Shown here: positions 1 through 13,700 of the stretch, piece by piece
Position numbering within the stretch: the first letter of the stretch is position 1
Layout of the letters: every line of letters starts with the position of its first letter
Origin: Ariolimax columbianus
Taxonomy: Eukaryota; Mollusca; Gastropoda; Stylommatophora; Arionidae
Assembly: GCA_036924085.1 (NCBI GenBank)
Contig: JAVGWX010000008.1
Location: 53,753,314 to 53,817,313, forward strand
Reading direction: 5' to 3'
Length of the DNA: 64,000 bases
Notes under the pieces: model-generated
Databases searched by the model: none
Told to the model about the DNA's origin: nothing
What the model saw: the letters and a program-made list of their open reading frames with translations, nothing else
Position numbers and translations under genes: made by a program

Positions 1-150
1 TTTAAATATTTCTCAGATTTCTATTATTTAACTCAAAAGAAGTTATAGATTTCTCAGATTTCTCTTATTTTCCTCCCTCAGTTTTATAGTTCTCAGATAG
101 CTCTTATTTCACTCACTCAATAGATGTTATATATTTCTCTGAAGATGAAC
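1..150. repeat. Imperfect tandem repeat, unit about 50 bp, 3 partial copies
   Basis: The phrase TTTCTCAGATTTCTcTTATTT...CTCA..AGaTGTTATAGA recurs about three times with substitutions. It runs off the left edge of the window. From 151 to 545 I see no feature. Confidence 0.5.
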
Positions 151-545
151 AGAAATAATATAAGCTTTTAACAATGTCAAGAAGAGTACACTTCTTTGTT
201 CTCTATACAAAGCATTTGGGATCCACTACGATCGGTCCTCTTACAAAAAGACTACCAAAGCGGTTGCTCGTGTTCTTGCTGTGGGGGTCTCTGTAACAAT
301 ATGTTTTATAAGATTTATAGATCAATGTACAACTCTCTTTAGTCGCATAGTAAGGTTACAGTGATCACATTCTTTCATCTTCCAGAACTACCCAGGTGAA
401 TGTAGACACGCCTGTATGTAAATACATTTATCCTTATACTCTTGAATGAATATTATTTCCCAAAGTTTCCATTCGTTTTCTTGCCTCCTCCAACATTGGT
501 AACATTACTTGTTGTATTTCTGATATAAATCTAACATTTATAAAG

Positions 546-793
546 TATGTTGAGATATGCATAGAACCTTAGTGTTTACTTGAGATATTCATAGAACCTT
601 AGTGATTACTTGAGATATTCATAGAACCTTAGTGATTACTTGAGATATTCATAGAACCTTAGTGATTACTTGAGATATTCATAGAACCTTAGTGATTACT
701 TGAGATATTCATAGAACCTTAGTGATTACTTTAGATATTCATAGAACCTTAGTGATTACTTTAGATATTCATAGAACCTTAGTGATCACTTGA
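546..793. repeat. 30-bp minisatellite, about 8 copies
   Basis: The unit reads ACTTGAGATATTCATAGAAC plus CTTAGTGATT. Copies are nearly identical except the first and the last three (TTTAGA and GATCACT variants). The array ends within ten bases of the LINE remnant that starts at about 800. Confidence 0.93.
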
Positions 794-799
794 ATGAAC

Positions 800-1345
800 T
801 TCACTTTGCTGATGACTAAGTTCTAATAGCAACACCAGAAAAACAGCTGCGGGAACATATCAACAATCTTAATGAGGTCTGTACGAATTTCAGTGTGAAA
901 ATCAACAAAGAGAAAATCAAAGTTATGACGATTGCAAGAATAGAAATAGGAACAACAATATTCGTACAAAACCAGGTGAAACTGGTGAAAAGTGTCACAT
1001 ACCTGGGTAACATAATTTCAGCAGACACCGACATCCAAAATAGATACATCAGTAGGCAAATGCCCACGATATTACAATGTACGCACATGACAATGGACAT
1101 ACACACACATTTTAAAAAAATACAATATTTCTACCCACATTATGCTACCAGTGCCAGAATTTGACATTAACAAACACAGATAAAGGACACATCGTAACAA
1201 CAGAGATGAAATGCCTGCGCAGAATGCTTGGAGTAACAAGAATTGATAGTCAGAAACGAAGATAGGAGACCAAGAGACAATGCACCAAACGCTTCGATCA
1301 CGTGACACGTCAAACACCAAATAGTACCCCTCAGTAAGCAATGAC
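800..1345 (+). mobile_element. RTE-like LINE remnant, RT palm region
   Basis: The sequence opens with HFADD at 802-816, the catalytic box of a LINE RT, directly followed by a stop. It continues with VLIATPEKQLREHINNLNE, NFSVKINKEKIKVM and VTYLGNIISADTDI, the typical YLG.I...DG connection. Further on, in another frame, it reads EMKCLRRMLGVTRID. Stops and frameshifts show that it is dead. No endonuclease is present, so the copy is 5' truncated. The RTE assignment rests on the YLG and LRRMLG patterns. Confidence 0.75.
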
Positions 1346-1632
1346 AACAATACTATACATTAACAATAGATACAAAGCCAAGGTCCGACCACACAAAAGA
1401 AATAAAACAAAAGCAGTAAAGCTCAGCGTGTACGAAGCATATATTACGGCTCGGCCAAGGAACATCTTCATTACCTGACGCTGAAAAGCACAAGCCAAAC
1501 ACACAAAAAGTGAACAAAGAAATAAGAGAACAGAAAGAAAGTAGAAGTTCAGATGTAAATTTGTCCTGATTTAATGTTCAAGTTAATATCTGCACTTGAA
1601 AGTTGCTGACTTAACTGTTCATGTTTCTCCAG

Positions 1633-1722
1633 CTTTCTCAATTTTGCTGGTTCTGTTGATCCGATTTTTGGCTGCAGTTGTGACGTGGCTGATCGTGGCA
1701 TTCACTGTGCTGTCTAGCTTGG
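1633..1722 (+). CDS. SLC44A1: SLC44 exon a (first in window), transmembrane segment
   Basis: The acceptor is CTCCAG at 1627-1632 and the donor is GGTAAG. Two bases complete a codon begun in an exon outside the window. The exon then encodes a hydrophobic helix around ILLVLLIRFLAAVVTWLIV and ends in SSL with one base left over. The leftover base completes a valine codon with the next exon. The window contains no upstream exon that I can recognise between 1 and 1632. Confidence 0.88.
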
Positions 1723-4700
1723 GTAAGTTGTGGAAATATATGACCTTTTGAAGTTTGGGTGTCGTGGTATGATTAGATGTGGGTGATATGATTAGAAGTG
1801 GGTGTTACAATTAAAAATGGGTGTTATGATTAGAAGTGGGTGTTACGAGTGACTTGTGAAGCAGACAGGAAGATGCTGCATTTGCCAGCTTGCAGATTGT
1901 ATTGGCATACATAATTTAGAACTTCAACATTTAACATTTGTGAGCATACAAAAATATCAGATGATAATAAAGGTTTATAACCTGCTTTAGATAATACAGG
2001 AATACTATTACTTTTCTTTACTTATTTGCTCAAACACAACGTAATTGCTTCAAAGACAAATTACTGAGTTTATTCAAATTGAATAAAAGAGCAGAGACGG
2101 TAAAATAGTATGTCGAGAAGTGGCTAGAAGGATAACTTAAAGCAATGAGGCTAACGGAGATCCACAAGAAAATTAAGAGAATCAAAAGTGAGAAGAATAG
2201 GTCTACAATAAAAAAAAAACAAAGAAGGAAACTGTTTACCATTAATAGGATGACAGAAATTAACAATCTCTTCTTTTTTATTGGAGTTTGCAATCATAAT
2301 CTTGGAATTAGAACTAAATGACAAAATTCGGGAGATGTATCACATATTGACTATTATTTGAGTGCTCCATAATTTATTAACCCACTGAGTTTTACAATTC
2401 TAAAAAGTATACCTCCTGCTATCAGCATATAAAATCCTCTTTCTAAGATACAAAGGCTTTTGAGAGCATGCATATTAGCAATAACTATCTTTCTTTTACA
2501 CAAAACTGTAACCAGACCTTTTCTTATAGCTGTAATTTACTCTTAACGAAAGTAATCCTTTTCTAAAACATTTGGTGAGTTCTACATGTTCAACGTGGTT
2601 AATGAAATAGATTTTTGTCATCTGGCTTGTGATTGGCTGAAGCCAGTACCATATTCTTGTGCAAATATTTCCGTTTATGGACCACAGAAGAAAATACCAT
2701 AGATTATAGCAAGATAAACCAGTGCAGAATCAAGCCTGTTTGTTTGAGAATTTCCTGAGGCTGGATCAGATGAGGATTGAGATAAAGTAGAGAGAATAGA
2801 GATTAGTTCATTGTTCCATGATAGAAAACACGAAGTGCTAAGTCTCTGCCTTAGCATACCAGTAAACCTCTTGTCAGAGATGAAAACCTTATAAATATAT
2901 ATTTTTTTAAACTTTCAAGAAAAATGTATTAATAAACTGTATTAGATCAAGAGTGTGAAAATAGCTAATGATACGTATAAATTGATTTAGCATTTATTAT
3001 TCATTTACATTCTTGCTGCAATGTGAAAAACCACCACTGGTGCTGGTGCATTTTAAAGGAAGCCTATTTTAAACCATTTACAATCATTAACATTTTCACT
3101 GCAATGTGAAGCGTTTAGTCCCTCTACAGGAAGCCTGTATCTGAGCTTTTTTAATGGCAAATACCTTTTACATGATGAGTTGCCAGCGTAATATATATAT
3201 TCTTCACTGAAAGGGATTTGCAAACAGCAGGATGTAGTCTGGAGAACAAAATGCATTGTGCTGTAGTTTACATCTTGACTGTGATATTTGTACCTTTCGG
3301 TCCAACACATCCAACTTCAGCCGGCATTTTTGAGTACCGAGTTAGCCTTCCCTCTTCAATCCCTGCTCTGTTGCAGCCTGTTATCCAGGATCGCTGCATG
3401 GAGGCGTAGAAGGGTCTTGGCAGCTCTGGGTCGCTGGCCCTGGTGCCAGCAATCAGCTTTGAGTTGCTGACCACTACAGCTGATGTACTGCACAGCATCT
3501 TGATCATAAATATATATATAATTTTACATATAAATAATTGTACATCTCTGTAAATGTATTTTACTCTTTTGGTTTAGAATGTACTTTGTTAAAAACAAGA
3601 GATTCACACTCACTCTCTGGTTTTTAAAATAAAACTCCAATAATAATGGATGGGAAAATAAACTAAACTTAATAACTATAAGTAAAGATCACGTTAACAC
3701 GCCAGTTTGGCATATTGGGAATTTAGTGATAGGTCCCTGTTTTTCTCGACCAATGGCATGCTAGGAGTGATGTGGTCAACATCACACCGGCTGCCTTTAC
3801 TTTATCAGATTATTCTGGAATCTAATTTTATGATCTGAAAAATTCTGCATCAACTGGGGACCGAACCCTGATTGCTCGGGTGGGAAGCCAGGATACTAAC
3901 GACTGTGCTCCTAATTATAAGCACATTATTATTTGTCACTTCTATAAAAACCATATAAGCCAATCTATGGCCTTACATCAGTCAAGATCCTGACACAACA
4001 TTGGCAGCAGAATTTACAGAATGACAGATCAGGTGTCAGTCAGAGTGAAATAATCATGATGTTCGAACATTTGACAGATTGCTAAACAAGTGGCAAGTAT
4101 CTAAAATTTATGTTATGATTTTCTTTACAGTGGGCACAGCCTTCCTGTGGTGGACTTTCATCTCTAACAAAAGTAAACTGGACAGAGAGGAGCAGATGAA
4201 CATTCCTCTCCTGGAAGTGGATATCAACAGTGAATATGCATTCCTGACTTTCTCCATCTCAGCTACTGCTCTTACGGTGAGTTACTAATAATTCCTAGTT
4301 TCATAAAAAAGAGAGAAAGTAGGCGGTACTTGCTTAAGGAGTAACGAAATTGAAAACAAGAATAGTGTAAGGTTTATATTATGAATTGTAACTTTAATTT
4401 ATTTCCTGTTTTGTATGTTTTCTTTGTTTGAAACAATCAACTATTGCTGCTCTTTCTTCTTGCAGAAAAATCGGTAAAGTGAAGTTATAAATTAACATGA
4501 ATTATTAGAAAAACAAAGTGATAAAAATTAGTCAAGTAAACAACTTTGAAAATATAAACACTAAATGCCTTACAGTATGCTGTAAAGTAAAGTAATCTTG
4601 AAGGATCACTAGCAAGAATGAAAATCTTATACATGTGGGACAATATCAAAGGATGAATATCAAATTGAGTTTTGAAATGTAACATCAATGAAAGAATCAG

Positions 4701-7700
4701 AATATTTTTGATACTATTAGCTCTGCGACTACCTGTGCTAAAAAAAACCATGCGAATTAGCGGGAACAAAACAGAAACTATTATGATCAATAGAACACCT
4801 GGGCCACTCAAGATAAGTGTAAATGATACTTCTCTATAACAGGCCTATGTGTTAAAATATTTGGACAGTATTTTTTCGGCAGACGGCAGGATAGACAAAG
4901 AAATTGAGACTAGGTGTCAGAAAGTATCTGCTGTGACTTATCAGCTGTCACCACTGCTTAGGCACCCGAGCATTAGTTTGGCAACAAAGCAACAACTGAT
5001 AAACAGTATATTTATGCCGACTCTGTGCTACCAGTGCCAAACATGGCCTATGTCCAAGGTTCAGGGAGAGCAGAATTTTGACGTGTAAAATGAAGTGTTT
5101 GAGGAAGGTCATCGGTGTGACCAGGATAGACATAATGCGGAATGACAACATTTGAAGTATGGTCGGCATTATGTCTTGTGTCAAATATATTTCCAGGCAG
5201 AAAATAAGTTGGTTTGGTCATCTCATGAGAATGCACCCTCATCAGCTTCTACTGATGGCTTACAACACTGGCAGGTCTGGCTACAGGGCAAGGGGTTGGC
5301 TATGAGGCAGGTGGATAGATGACAGAGTGATTGTGCAACGACACGGCTCACATTGACCGAGGCAACGCACTTGGCGCAGGACAGACGACTCAAGCTCCCT
5401 ATGACGCTCAATGGTATAAGTGGAAAGAAAACTAACTAACCTAACTATTAACCATTTTGAGAGCAAAAAATAACACTACTATTCCCTTCCACACAAATCG
5501 TACAGGTGACAAAGGAGGGTTATACCTGTGGTTAGCAACTTCATCATGTAAAATAAAGTTCAGCAAAAATGACAACTGCATGATCACATAAATTCTTAGG
5601 TGTAGGCTTTCCATGGCACAGGCTTTCCACTTCACAAGTTCAACTGCCTCGTGCTACTGGTGGTGTGAAATGGAAACCTATTATTCAAGAGTGACATCTG
5701 TTCAGATATGATTTCTCTTCCTTCCTCTATTCTTTTTAGAAACGTGATCATGAATTGTTGTTTTCATCAGAGACATGTATGCTTTGTCATTTCAATTTTA
5801 TAGCAAAAACGTCATAAATAATATCTCACAATAACTCCAAAACATGATCTTGAGATAACATAAAAACAAGATTTTATTTCATGTTCATTTTCTTCTCACA
5901 CAGATTACTCTCATGTTGGTTATCCTAGCCCTGAGAAAACGGATTGCTCTGGTGGTTTTCCTCTTGCGGGAGGCAGGTTCATGTGTCTCAGCCATGCCAA
6001 TGCTGCTTCTCCAGCCACTGTGGACTTTTATTCTCCTGCTTATGTTCTTTGTTTACTGGGTGACAGTGCTGGCTTTCTTATGTACAGCAGGTCAGTGTGC
6101 TTTACTCTTACCACATGATATAAGCTTACCCTGGTTATTGTTGGATGATGGTTGTTAAAGCTTGTTATTTTAGAACAGAATTCAGTGAGGCATTGATCTA
6201 CAGTAGGATGAGGAGAGGTGACAAACATCAGATCAGAAGAAACATATTGATCAGGTTATGTTAGTCAGGGTCAGGTGAAACATTACTGATCAAAACCTCG
6301 ACCTCACTCACTTCCAAGCAGTTATCCCTGGAAACAGGCTGTTTTACAGCAGTCTGGCTAATGAGGTGAGGACTGTGATCCCTATAGTGGTGAGCTTACT
6401 GAGGAGCCTTTGCACTGCAGCCAGGAGGACCCTGGTCCACCTTCTCAAGTACGCCCCAGAATGTGATGAGAGATACTGTAACCCGCAATCAAAGGAAGTC
6501 ATCAAGACCACGTAACACAAGTACAAGTAGCATTAGCAGCAGCAACAACAACCTACAGTGGGGTGTTTTAGTTCAGTGAGGGCTTGAGGGAAATTCTAGA
6601 TGTGGGGTTATATTTGGCTGTGGGATTGATTACTTTAGAATGTTTGGCTACTTTGTTGTGTTTAATATCAGAAGAATGAATGTGCAAGGCATGTTCTTCT
6701 TCTTCTTTGTTCGTTCTCAATCTCCCACTACCAAACCCTGAAAGGGTAAGTAGCAAAATGTAGTCCAGAGAACGGAATGCGTTGTGTCGTAGTTTACAGC
6801 TTGGCTGCGATATTTGCACCTTTCAGTCCAACACATCCGACTTAAGCAAGCATTTTTTGAGTACCAGGTTAGCATTCCCTCTTCGATCCCTTCTCCTTAG
6901 CCAGTCTGCCCTGCTGCAGCCTGTAATTCAGGATCACCGCGTGGAGGTGTAGAAGGGTCTTGGCAGCTCTGGTTCGCTGGACCTGACGCTAGTAATCAGC
7001 TAGGGGTCGCTGACCACTGCAGCTCATGCGCTGCTCAGCATCTTGATCCCACAAGGCATGTTCAAATGAAACTGGAACTAACTGCAACAAGTGTACATAC
7101 ACACGATCCAGACGATGACATTATGTCTGATGTAAACAGCACATACCAACCATCAAATATTTTAAATCGTATTATCCTCCGACTCATAGTTTCCTCAGCA
7201 GACCGTTGAAAACATGTCGGTGTGATAGGGAATCTGTCCAGAGTTAATCACCGAGCGGTGATTCAGTTTCTAACAGCTGAAAGATGTCGACCAGTTGACA
7301 TTCATCGCAGAATGCAGGCAGTGTATTGTGACAAAAGTGTAGCAAACGTAAGCTCCGGCGAGTCCACCTTAATTGCTGCATCAATTTTGGCGATTGCATC
7401 TTCTGACACAACAATATGCGCCTGACCTGGTCTCGGAAGATCTTTCGTTAACTCACATCCTTCTTTGAACATCATTGTCCAGTTCTTCACTGTTGTCTTC
7501 TACACACTTTTGTCACCATACACTGCCTGTATTCTGCAATGAATGTCAACTGGTCGACATCCTTCAGCTGTTAGAAACCAAATCACCACTCGCTGATCAA
7601 CTCTGGACGGATTCCGTATCACATCCACCATGTTTCAACGGTCTGCTGAGGAAACTATGAGTCAGAGTATAATGAAATTTTGCAAACTTAACTGTTGATA

Positions 7701-10700
7701 TGTGCTGTTTACATCAGAAGTTATGTCATTATGCGCATTGTAAGCATTTTCCCTAGGTGCAGTTAGGTCCAGTTTCATTTGAACATGCCTCATAATTTGG
7801 GGTCTGATTTCAACAAACTTGGCAAATGTAATGAGTCTTAATAGATTTGACAGCAGCCTGGCTCTACTAGCACGTGATATGAGTATAAATTGTTAAAATG
7901 TCAAATCAGTTTTCTCAATCACATCTGATGGAGAGATCAAGATGAGTTATGTGTGATCTTATTTTTCTCTTTCCCAGAGACCCCAAGTGTGACAGAGCTT
8001 GGTTTTGTGATTTTCAAGGAACATGAAACTGTTACCTACTTTTGGTGGTACCATCTCGTTGGTCTATTCTGGATCTGTGAATTTATCATCACCTGCCAAT
8101 CATTTGTTATATCTGGGGCTGTGGCTCGTTGGTACTTCACCAGGTGAGTAGAGAGGGGAAAGTACAAGGGACTTATTGTGTAATGTAGACATTTAATATT
8201 TTATTTTAATTTCTCATAAATTTGAGTTTAATTTCTAAATTTGTGTGTAACATATATTTAGCTATACCTTCATCAAAATTAATGCACCTCCACATAAAAA
8301 GTTGTGGTCCATATTGTTGTATTTACGCTCTGTATTTTCTATTTTTTTAATTGATTTGTTTTTTTATATTATGTTCTTCTTTCCAAATTATTTGTATTTA
8401 AAAAAAAAATTTTTTTTAAGCTGTAATTACTGTATTTTTCACATTGCTGTGGATTTAAAAGATTGAATCCACAAAGTCTACTTGCTCGTACAATTACCAC
8501 ACAGTATGTTGGCGTAGTTTTGTTTTGACTGCCATTAGGATAAAGCCAAGGCCTTTACTGGGTGAGAACCCATGACTGTAGTACAAACATAAGTATTGAA
8601 TTTCTTATCTGTTTTGTTATGTATCTAAAATTCTATATTTGTCCTCGTTCTTTTTGATCAATCAGTTTAAATTTTGTATAAGAAACATTAGTACCATATA
8701 CTGTGCTGACTGGTTTTGACAATTATACAAATTCACTATTTTCTTGTATTCCTGAATTTGAGAATTAATTATGAAATTATTCTGTTATTCTTTCAGAGAT
8801 AAGAGCCAGCTTGGATTTCCCATTCTTGGCACCCTAGGAAGACTCATTGTGTTTCACCAGGGCTCAGTTGCCTTTGGAGCTCTCATCCTAGCTCTAGTCC
8901 GAGTCCCCAGAGCAATTTTCCTGTTTATTAGCAAAAGGTAAGCAGCCATCTTACATTGTGTTCCTAATTTACTGACTGAACCCTGTGCCTCTATCAAAAA
9001 TGTTGTTTGGTACCAATATTTGGTTGTTGTCCTGTTTGATCACCCAAGTGATACTGAGGTCCAAAATAGAAATAAAAATAGTAACACTGTAACCTACTAT
9101 GCATGTTGCAGATATGATTAAGTAGGATTGGACATGGAGCCAGCAACCTCATTCTATAGAAAATACAGAGAGCAAAGAAAAATGAGGGAAAGATGAGACA
9201 TACTGATCATGACCCCAACACACATTCTCGCTCATGCTCCTGGAAACAGTCTAGTCAACAACGTTAGGATCAACACTGTAATCCCCAAAGTGGCACTTAA
9301 GCATAGTAATGAGCCATGCATTGCACTACAGCCCGGAGGACACAGATCCACCTTCTCAAGTGTGTCTTGGGATGAAAGAATAGTCAAAGCAACATCAAGA
9401 GTTACCTCACCCTAGTACAAGTAACTTCAAGCAACAGTATGATGATGATATCCCTGCTTCAGCTGTTTCTGGACAACCCAATGTCTCCTAGACAAAAGCA
9501 CATGTCTTCCTTAGTTGGAGTTCTCATAAAGTCTGTGTTATTAGAGACATTAGGATAACAAAAGGGGGGGAATGAACACATCTTTAGAGTATCTCCAAAG
9601 GGAGACAGTCTTGTATGTTGGTGTTCCAGGATCGCCACAACCTGTCAGGGAATTACAGCACACATATGAGTCGGCCTTCTCATCATGCCTCAGTCAGTCA
9701 TGCATCATGCAATTTATCTGTAGTGTACAGCACCTTTGACATTCCCCGCCATCTGGGCGATCGTCATAAAGAGGTAGATGTGCAATGCCTGTTGGCCTGC
9801 ATCTCATTGTCATGCATGGGAATAATTTGCTAAGGACAAGTAGCAATGAACGAAACAAGAATGCATTTAACCCATGGAGCGGAAGTGGATTGGTACAGCA
9901 CATAGCATATACCACCTCAACAGTGGGTTCTACAACTAGACCTACAGGACTCCACCTGCTCCTCAGTCATTTAGTCTGGCTTCTCTCTAAGGACCTGTCC
10001 GGCTTGGATGACTGCCAGGAGTAAATCTCTTGCTAGTATAGCTCCTAGGATCATTGGAAAATACAAGCACTCTAACCTTGGCATGGTAGGATTACATGTG
10101 GACAGACAACAGCAACATAGAGATTGCAGTACAAGCCACAAGACACAATAAAATACCTCTATAGCACATGGTAGAGGAGGAGTGACTAAGTAAATCATAG
10201 TGTCTCACTTGATTGTTACCGGAGACATTGTTGAGCCTTAGTTCAATGATAGTGAGATTTCTCATTTTGAATACACCATAAAGGTTAGTCAATTTTTTGT
10301 TGCATTGCAGCTTCTTAATGGAACAAATATAATACAAGATCCTGGTCATTTTAGCACTTTCAAAGTTCCTTATAATTGTGCTGGACCCGTGAATTTGAAA
10401 TTTCTTTCTGCAATGACTTTTCCCACCATGGTGCACTGTGCAACATACCCTATTGAACAGATCTGAGTGTATCATGAGTATATCAGAGACCATACCTAAG
10501 ATGAAATTGTTGATGTTACAAAGAAAAACAGCTACAGAAAAACACTAGGAGGTGATCAGTGTTTCATTATTCCTTCTCTTCATATGGTTCACTCTTCTTC
10601 TTCTTCTTCATCGTACGCAGTCAGACATCAACCATCATTTTTTCTAAAAAAGCAGCGGTCATCCTGAGGCTGTTGATACTGCCATAGAGCTTGTCTAGTG

Positions 10701-13700
10701 TTGCCACTGGTGATGGCCACATCTGTTCTCTCTGATCCTCGTATGTCGGGCAGTTTTGCAGCAAATGCTCAGCGGTCATTTTTCCGGTACCACACGGGCA
10801 TTCGTCAGTGCCACCTATCTTCAATTTGTTGAATAGGTGATACCTCAGTCTATTGTGGCTAGTGCAAAGTCTGAAGACCACAACCTGCTCTCTTTTGTTC
10901 AACTGGTAATAGGCATCGTTATTTTCACTCAATTCTAGCTGATTTGTCAAACTCTGAAAGATCAACATATACTGCAGGAACAGGATCATTTAACAGGATA
11001 CAAAAATGACAATAGCGTAGATAGCGAGGGCAATAAAACTTAGCAAAATAACAGTTTGTAGAATATCTCACAACAAACTCAACATGAAAAAATGTGTGTC
11101 CTTGTCTGCTGACATGTGAGCAGAAACAAATGAGAGTGAATTGTTGTCAACTACTGCTCAAAAACTTTAAATGAGAAAAACATTTGAAGATCACGGTGAC
11201 AACAGTTGATGAGACTTGGATTCACCATTACGACCTCGAATCAAAAATGTCCTGAATGCAATGGAAAGCCCAGGGCTCCCCAAAACACTTGTCAATCTTA
11301 AAGTGCTGAAATCTGCAGAAAACATGATGCCAATCATTTTTGGGGATATCAAAAGTCTCCTATTGAAAGATTATCTTCCCCATAGCAACATCATTAATGG
11401 ACAATCCTATGCAGATCTCACAAAAATAAGAAAGGCTATGACTAGAAAATGAGGGATAACACGCACTCAAAATCTTCTTTGCCTCAAGACAATGCACACT
11501 CTCACAAAGCTCATTTTTTATAGCAAGTAGTTGAAGATCGGAATATTCAAATTCTTCCAGACCCACAACATTCTCCAGATTTCACAATCAGACTTTTTTC
11601 TTTTCTCAAATCTTAAAAAAAAGCTCAGAGGAAGTAAATTTTGATTATGATGAAGATGTCATACTGGCATGATAACTGTTGAATTAGAAAAATAGGGTGC
11701 ATATTTAAGGTCATTAAGAGATGGTGTAAGTAATGTCACTTCAGTAGATTTCCATAGTGAAAAGGAGTAAAGGTTATGAAAAATTGCAGCTCTCTATGGA
11801 ATTTCTGTTCAAGGTAAAGACTTATAACCATCCCATTGCATCCGGCTATGCATGTCACGAAAGGCAGCTAAGTAGTACTGTTCATGAGGCTGGCAACCTA
11901 ATAATGTAAAACACAGTGCCACAAAAACAACTAAACAAGAATACAAAAATGCTTTTACACATGCTTCCTGCATGGATGGTAACTGTATTGGTGACACCAT
12001 GTTCTTACTGGAGTCAAAACGAACATTTAATCATGATGAAGTACTTTGACACTAACAGGGTTGACTTGAGGAAAAGTGATTATAGTGCAGTATTTATTAT
12101 AAAAGTAATACTTTGAAAATGATGAAAATTCTTCAGTGTATGTAACAGAGAAATTTGAGAGCACATTTGTGTTTGTTTCGTCTCCAGAATGCAGACCTCA
12201 GAGACAGATTGTGCAAGGTTTTGTGTTCAGTGTTGCTGCTGTTGTCTGTGGTGTGTGGATAAGTGCCTACGATATCTCTCAGCGAACACATACACCATTG
12301 TTGGTAAGTTTGCATTTTCCTGTAAACAGGAGTGGGGATTTCAAAGTTGTCTGGTATTTTTTTAAATTTATCAGCTGCACGAGAGCACAGCAAAGAAGAA
12401 TCAAATAATGCAAATATTCTCTCTTTTCTTCCTCATAGCATGCTCATGACATGTTCTCTATGGGTGGTGGAAAGGGGGGGGGGGTGGGGGAGGGATGCAT
12501 AGTGAAATGGTTAGGGCATACAATCCAAACATGTATATCTTTAAATTCAGCTTTTGTAACCTATTTTTAAAATGTGTGTTGAAGTCTGGTATACTGGGGC
12601 TACAACTAAAAGGAGACTAATGTCTGGCCAGGCAAAACATACTTATCAGACATATTAGTCAGGGTCAGGCAAATATACTAGCCAGGACCCCTACTTCAAC
12701 TTCCTCGCAGTTCTCCCTGGAATCAGGCCATATCCAGTAGTGAATGCCATACAGATGAAGCTAAACATATCACAATCGCCTGACAGAACCTGGTCCACCT
12801 TCATCAGCATGCTCAGGATATGAGGAAAACCACTGCAGCCCACCACTTAATGCCCTATTCATGTTGCACAAAAGAGTAAACTTACTCGTTGTGGGCATTC
12901 ACAACAACAACTGGGCTGTAAGGAACAAAACATAGTGTAGCTCGTTCTGCATTAGGAAGCCAGGGGACTGAGAAAAAGGGCTATTGCTCAAGTCGGAGTA
13001 TGGGGCCACTGCACCAGTTGACTTTCTTGTAGGATGCCTGTGTCAGAGCATTTATGTCTTCCTATAAAACTGGTTTCTGTAGAACTTTGTAACATGACGA
13101 GGTTGGCAGACCTATGCACAACCTTTTTGGTCACCTTTTATGGCATGCTCTCAGTATGGTTGTGGTCATATTTAAATCGATGCCACACACAAAGTCCTCT
13201 TGTGAAGCACTCATGGACACATTTCACCAAAAATAACTACCAGCTATGACATATTGGGTCAAGATCAGTTTTCTAAAATATTTCCACTCGCAAAATTTAG
13301 TCTCAGTAAAATCTTTATAATTTACCTCCTAAATGAAAGACATTCTTTGAAATGGTGTCATCTGCGAAAAATATCAGCCTCAAACAGTTTAAAAATATAT
13401 TAAATGTTAATAAATTGTGTGTGCAAAATTTATGTGATTCTAATTTGACAAACATGATTCTATATGCAAAAACAGTTACTAACAATTTTTCTTTTGTTTC
13501 TTCTACAGCAATTAGTGGCAAAAACTTCTGCACCTCAGCTAGAAAGGTAAGCTACAGCTTCCTCTTTCGTTGTTGTTAGCTTGAATAGTTTTGTGTTCAA
13601 CACTGAACATTGTCAAGTTTTAGAAATATATGTAGTAGATTAAGAATATAAAATTAAGCAGTTTAGTAATGAGGAATGTAGCAAATCATGATAGTGCATC

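Noticed and set aside
5913..6158. Separate small membrane protein starting at ATG 5913
   Set aside because: It is an internal part of SLC44 exon c. The frame after 6090 is intron.
10092..10493. 133-codon minus-strand frame
   Set aside because: No recognisable domain, no codon or repeat support. Likely a chance frame in AT-rich intron DNA.
12136..12408. Small ORFs on both strands near 12136-12408
   Set aside because: The true coding frame of SLC44 exon f is a different one that joins neighbouring exons in phase and carries the CCLWC motif.
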